A stretch of DNA of 64,000 bases from assembly GCF_002752165.1 (NCBI RefSeq), contig NZ_MOMB01000051.1, forward strand, positions 1 through 64,000, given 5' to 3'. A program made the translations under genes and the position numbers. Origin of the DNA: Erwinia sp. OLFS4 (GTDB lineage: Bacteria > Pseudomonadota > Gammaproteobacteria > Enterobacterales > Enterobacteriaceae). The notes under the pieces are model-generated. The model did not search any database. It was not told where the DNA came from and saw nothing but the letters and a program-made list of their open reading frames with translations. Numbering within the stretch: the stretch's first letter is position 1; the number at the start of each line of letters is the position of its first letter. Shown one piece after another: positions 60,436-64,000 of this stretch.

Positions 60436-61719
60436 TCAACTAACAATATAAGTTACCAAAGACGGCTCCTGCTTACACAGCCGGCGCCAGTCCACGGCAG
60501 GCATGCGAATTTGCATACCAATACTTCCATCTTCTTCATTCCATTCTTTTTCAATAGCCTGAAGCTGATAGAAACGACTACGCAACCGCCCTTCTTTGGG
60601 AGGCAGGCGTAAATCAAATTGCGCCACTTCTCCTGCCAGACGTTCAGACAGCGCCTGGAAAAGCAGCGCAATACCTTCTCCGGTCTGTGCGGAAAGCCAT
60701 ACCCGAACCGGACGGTTTTCTTCATCGCGATCGATACGCGGGGTAAACGTATCCAGCATATCGATCTTATTCATTACATGCAGCGCTGGAATGTCGCTGG
60801 CTTCAATTTCCGCCAGCACAGTTTCAACAGCGGCAATATTGTCATCGACCCGCACATCGGCGGCGTCAATAACATGCAACAGCAGGGTTGCCTGTCGCGT
60901 TTCCTGCAGGGTGGCCTTAAAGGCAGCAACCAAATCGTGGGGCAAATGACGAATAAATCCTACCGTATCGGCGATCACCACTTCGCCGGCATCTACCACA
61001 TCAATACGTCTCAGGGTTGGATCGAGCGTTGCAAACAGCTGATCGGCGGCGTAAACCTCCGCGGCGGTGAGGCGGTTAAACAGCGTCGATTTACCGGCAT
61101 TGGTGTACCCGACCAGTGATACCGTCGCTACATCAGCTTTATTGCGCGACTGGCGCCCCTGCTCACGCTGCTTCTCGACGCGTTCAAGGCGAGAGAGGAT
61201 TTGACTGATACGATTACGCAGCAGTCGGCGGTCGGTCTCCAGCTGGGTTTCACCCGGGCCGCGCAGACCAATCCCCCCTTTCTGTCGCTCAAGGTGAGTC
61301 CAGCCGCGCACCAGTCGTGTGGCAAGATGGCGCAGCTGTGCCAGCTCAACCTGCAGTTTCCCTTCATGCGTGCGCGCACGCTGGGCAAAAATATCGAGAA
61401 TCAGGCCAGTACGGTCAATGACCCGGCATTCACACAGCCTTTCCAGGTTACGCTCTTGCGCGGGAGTCAGCGCGTGGTCAAACAGCACAACACTGGCAGC
61501 GGTTGCTTTTACGGCTTCCGCAATTTCAACCGCTTTGCCCTCACCGACAAAATATTTAGGATGTGGCGCCTTACGACTGCCGGTAATCACCTGCAGCGCC
61601 TCAACACCGGCGGAAGAGACCAGAGTTTCAAACTCCAGCAAATCTTCCATGTCTTTATCCTGCGAAAAATAGATGTGCACCAGTACGGCCTGCTCACCGG
61701 CATCATAACGGTCGAACAA
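60436..61719 (-). CDS. hflX: Ribosome-associated GTPase HflX
   Basis: 427 residues from TTG 61719 (MFDRYDAGEQAVLVHIYFSQ, the E. coli start in protein terms). N-terminal HflX domain, then G domain: VSLVGYTNAGKSTLFNRLTA, ADTVGFIRHLPHDLVAAFKA and ALHVMNKIDML. Splits 70S ribosomes under heat stress. 65 bases before hflK. Confidence 0.96.
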   Translation of the reverse strand: MFDRYDAGEQAVLVHIYFSQDKDMEDLLEFETLVSSAGVEALQVITGSRKAPHPKYFVGEGKAVEIAEAVKATAASVVLFDHALTPAQERNLERLCECRVIDRTGLILDIFAQRARTHEGKLQVELAQLRHLATRLVRGWTHLERQKGGIGLRGPGETQLETDRRLLRNRISQILSRLERVEKQREQGRQSRNKADVATVSLVGYTNAGKSTLFNRLTAAEVYAADQLFATLDPTLRRIDVVDAGEVVIADTVGFIRHLPHDLVAAFKATLQETRQATLLLHVIDAADVRVDDNIAAVETVLAEIEASDIPALHVMNKIDMLDTFTPRIDRDEENRPVRVWLSAQTGEGIALLFQALSERLAGEVAQFDLRLPPKEGRLRSRFYQLQAIEKEWNEEDGSIGMQIRMPAVDWRRLCKQEPSLVTYIVS

Positions 61720-62045
61720 ACTGAAAACCTCTCTGAAACGTAAAATGACAACGCGCTGGCCATACTGCGTAAAATCAGATTTGGAACGCCCTTCTTTAAA
61801 AAGCGCTTACAACAGATAGCGGTTCCCGACCTGCAGTAAAAAAAGACAAGGTCAGAAACATTTTCGCAGACGGGGAACCCAACGCCAGTATGATCCCCGC
61901 TGCATCCTGATCGTAAAACATCACATCGCCACAGAGCGTCACCATCCCCCGGCACGATCACATTGTTTCTCTGGCCGGGGATAAAGGCTTTCCTGCGCTC
62001 AGGCGGCTGACTGGCAAATAGCCAGATAACTCCCGCGCACTGACT
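61720..62045. other. Unusually long hflX-hfq spacer
   Basis: 326 bases; in E. coli the two genes are about 75 bases apart. Two reading frames cross it but both are shadows of neighbours (61587-61961, 61958-62191) with no codon or family signal. An AT-rich stretch at 61735-61850 includes A-run AAAAAAAG and may hold an hflX promoter. Nothing else is assigned. Confidence 0.5.
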
Positions 62046-62360
62046 TTATTCAGCGTCGTCGTTATCCTGCTGCGGCTGGGCAGTCCCGGCCGGCTGGTTG
62101 CTACTGCCCTGATGATAGTTATTGCTACCGCCACCCGTATTATTACTATGGTGGGAGATCGGACGGGACGGCACCACGGTTGAGATAGCATGCTTATAAA
62201 CCATCTGACTCACCGTGTTTTTCAACAAAATCACAAACTGATCAAATGACTCAATCTGGCCCTGCAGTTTAATACCATTCACCAAATAAATAGAAACCGA
62301 AACACGTTCACGACGCAATGCGTTCAGAAACGGGTCTTGTAATGATTGCCCCTTAGCCAT
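62046..62360 (-). CDS. hfq: RNA chaperone Hfq
   Basis: 104 residues. Sm1 and Sm2 motifs ([34 protein letters not shown]), preceded by [20 protein letters not shown], and a disordered tail rich in Asn/Gly/Gln/Ser ending DNDDAE. Hexamer that pairs small RNAs with mRNAs. Lies between miaA and hflX in the conserved order. Confidence 0.98.
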   Translation of the reverse strand: MAKGQSLQDPFLNALRRERVSVSIYLVNGIKLQGQIESFDQFVILLKNTVSQMVYKHAISTVVPSRPISHHSNNTGGGSNNYHQGSSNQPAGTAQPQQDNDDAE

Positions 62361-62464
62361 TCTATCTTTTCCTTATATGCTTGTTGTTTATAACTTTAGG
62401 AGCCCGGAGGCTCTGAAATACTGCGTAAAAAATTTGCGCAAGATAACCTATCAATTTTACACAA

Positions 62465-63415
62465 TCACCGGGGCTTCGCACTAACAACCTGAAGCACCTG
62501 ATCACGTGCATCCACCGGCCGATCGCTATCCAGCCAGTGAATCCCATCCCACCCACGCAGCCAGGTCATCTGACGCTTAGCCAGCTGGCGGGTTGCGCAA
62601 ATTCCCCGATAAACCATTTCATCGTAGTCGATCTCACCCTGCAAATATGACCACATCTGGCGATAACCAACACAACGAATGGAAGGCATATCCGTATGCA
62701 AATCAGCTCGGGAAAAAAGAGCCCGGACTTCTGCCTCAAATCCCGACGCTAACATCAGCTGGAAGCGCTGCGCAATACGCTGATGTAACAATTCGCGATT
62801 TGCCGGAGCAATAGCAAATTGCGTAACATCATAGGGTAACGCTTCCCCCGACGTTTTCGTCAGTTCGGTTAAAGTTTTACCCGAAATAAAAAAAACTTCC
62901 AGTGCTCGCGAGAGTCTCTGGGGATCATTCGGATGAATACGCGTTGCGGCCACCGGATCCACAGCCAGTAGCTGGCGATGCAAATGTTCCCATCCTTTTT
63001 CATCGGCCATTTGCTCAATGCGCTGACGCACTTCCGGATCGGCCGGGGGCAACGGCGATAATCCTTCCAGCAGCGCTTTATAATAGAGCATCGTTCCCCC
63101 CACCAGCAGCGGTATGCGTCCCTGGCGGGTAATATCATCCATCGCTGCCAGCGCATCGCGCCGGAACTCTGCTGCAGAATAAGCCTGCGCCGGATCGCGA
63201 ATATCCAGTAAACGATGTGGTGCCAGCGCCAGCTCTTGCGCGCTGGGTTTGGCGGTGCCAATGTCCATTCCCCGATAAATCAGCGCTGAATCAACGCTAA
63301 TCAATTCAACGGGAAGCTGCTGGCGCAGGCTGATAGCCAGCGCCGTTTTACCAGAGGCAGTTGGCCCCATCAAAAAAATCGCCTTTGGCCGGCCCGCCGG
63401 GATTTTCTCAGTCAT
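62465..63415 (-). CDS. miaA: tRNA dimethylallyltransferase
   Basis: 316 residues. P-loop [60 protein letters not shown] and [20 protein letters not shown]. Adds an isopentenyl group to A37 of tRNAs reading UNN codons. Overlaps mutL stop by 8 bases. Confidence 0.98.
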   Translation of the reverse strand: MTEKIPAGRPKAIFLMGPTASGKTALAISLRQQLPVELISVDSALIYRGMDIGTAKPSAQELALAPHRLLDIRDPAQAYSAAEFRRDALAAMDDITRQGRIPLLVGGTMLYYKALLEGLSPLPPADPEVRQRIEQMADEKGWEHLHRQLLAVDPVAATRIHPNDPQRLSRALEVFFISGKTLTELTKTSGEALPYDVTQFAIAPANRELLHQRIAQRFQLMLASGFEAEVRALFSRADLHTDMPSIRCVGYRQMWSYLQGEIDYDEMVYRGICATRQLAKRQMTWLRGWDGIHWLDSDRPVDARDQVLQVVSAKPR

Positions 63416-64000
63416 GCTTCAGCGCGTTAACCGCCGTTTCAATATCGATCGGTTGTCGTAATTCATCAGGTGGAGATTTGACCAGCTGCGGACAAAGTCG
63501 TTCAACTTCCGCCAGCAATGCAATCGCCTGCGCCTGATTCCACTGCTGAGCTTCATTTGCCGTACGGTCCGCTAACCATGTTGCGATCTCTGCCGTAGTC
63601 AACGCTGACTGACTGGCAAGATAGCCTATCAGCTCTGGAATCAAGATTTGTAAATTTTGGTTGCGTAAAGGTAAAGGCACCGCCCGCAGCGTCACATGTT
63701 GTCCATCATTACTCAGGTCAAGACCAAACTGCGCTAACAACGCTTGTTTATGCGCAACAAGTTCGCGTTGTGCTTTCTCCAGCTTCAGACGCACCGGGAT
63801 CAGTAACGGCTGCGCTTTCAGCGCGGCACTGGCGGGATCGAGCTGTGTCTGCTTCAGACAGCGATTGGCCGCAGCCAGACTCAGCAGGTATAGCGTCCCC
63901 GCCTGTTCCAGCAGTGCCCAGACGCCAGAAAGTACCGTTAGCAGGCGGCCAAAACTCAGGCTATGGCTCTGAAGAGGCAGTTCAGATGAGGTTACCTCCG
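63408..64000 (-). CDS. mutL: MutL, C-terminal part only
   Basis: The frame is open to the window edge and ends ...[17 protein letters not shown] at 63408. Visible part is the dimerisation domain: ...[60 protein letters not shown] and the C-terminal acidic helix. The N-terminal ATPase lies to the right. Mismatch-repair matchmaker between MutS and MutH. Its 3' end overlaps miaA by 8 bases. Confidence 0.96.
   Translation of the reverse strand, partial: EVTSSELPLQSHSLSFGRLLTVLSGVWALLEQAGTLYLLSLAAANRCLKQTQLDPASAALKAQPLLIPVRLKLEKAQRELVAHKQALLAQFGLDLSNDGQHVTLRAVPLPLRNQNLQILIPELIGYLASQSALTTAEIATWLADRTANEAQQWNQAQAIALLAEVERLCPQLVKSPPDELRQPIDIETAVNALKHD

Noticed and set aside
61587..62191. Two minus-strand frames between hflX and hfq
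   Set aside because: They overlap hflX and hfq out of frame and show no protein pattern.

Overview
The window is a piece of an Enterobacterales chromosome. The block from 30 to 64 kb keeps the Escherichia coli order pmbA-darP-mpl-fbp-ppa-ytfP-tamB-tamA-paeA-ytfK-ytfJ-cysQ-fklB-ytfB-rplI-rpsR-priB-rpsF-yjfP-bsmA-aidB-rlmB-rnr-nsrR-purA-yjeT-hflC-hflK-hflX-hfq-miaA-mutL, but without msrA, the ula genes, ytfQRT or nrdDG. rnpB lies directly after rsmI and close to lpoA-yraN-diaA-dolP. The overall look is Erwiniaceae or Pectobacteriaceae rather than Escherichia/Salmonella; the genus cannot be fixed from this sequence.

Layout. 1-188: one end of an IS1-family element. 0.2-4.8 kb: envelope and sensory genes (an Ail/OmpX-like porin, a MASE1-PAS protein with no output domain, an HdeD-like membrane protein fused to a possible permuted papain-like domain, and a MipA/OmpV protein). 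4.8-12.1 kb: a tetronate (threonate/erythronate) catabolic locus with otnI-otnC-otnK facing a DeoR regulator, a LysR regulator, an MFS permease and pdxA2. 12.1-14.0 kb: scar tissue with recombinase and transposase remnants around an AraC/GyrI-type regulator. 14.0-19.0 kb: rnpB, rsmI, lpoA, yraN, diaA and dolP. 19.0-29.7 kb: a PTS-linked PRD regulator and an eight-gene operon for an amino-sugar-acid-type substrate. The operon has a lone PRD protein, an SFCGS protein, three DUF proteins that look like a membrane system, a metallohydrolase, a DgaE-type ammonia lyase and a DgaF-type aldolase. Between regulator and operon sits an AT-rich two-gene cassette that looks like a type III secretion chaperone and its effector. 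30-64 kb: the housekeeping block.

How the parts work together. The tetronate genes would bring in a four-carbon sugar acid and convert it to dihydroxyacetone phosphate. The DUF4310/4311/4312 operon would take up an acylated amino sugar acid, deacylate it, remove ammonia and split the product into pyruvate and glyceraldehyde 3-phosphate. Two matching palindromes, TTTTCC-N10-GGAAA, one in front of the PRD regulator and one in front of the operon, link the two although the cassette separates them. The best candidates for undescribed biology are this operon with its regulator, the orphan chaperone-effector pair, and the HdeD-papain-like fusion.
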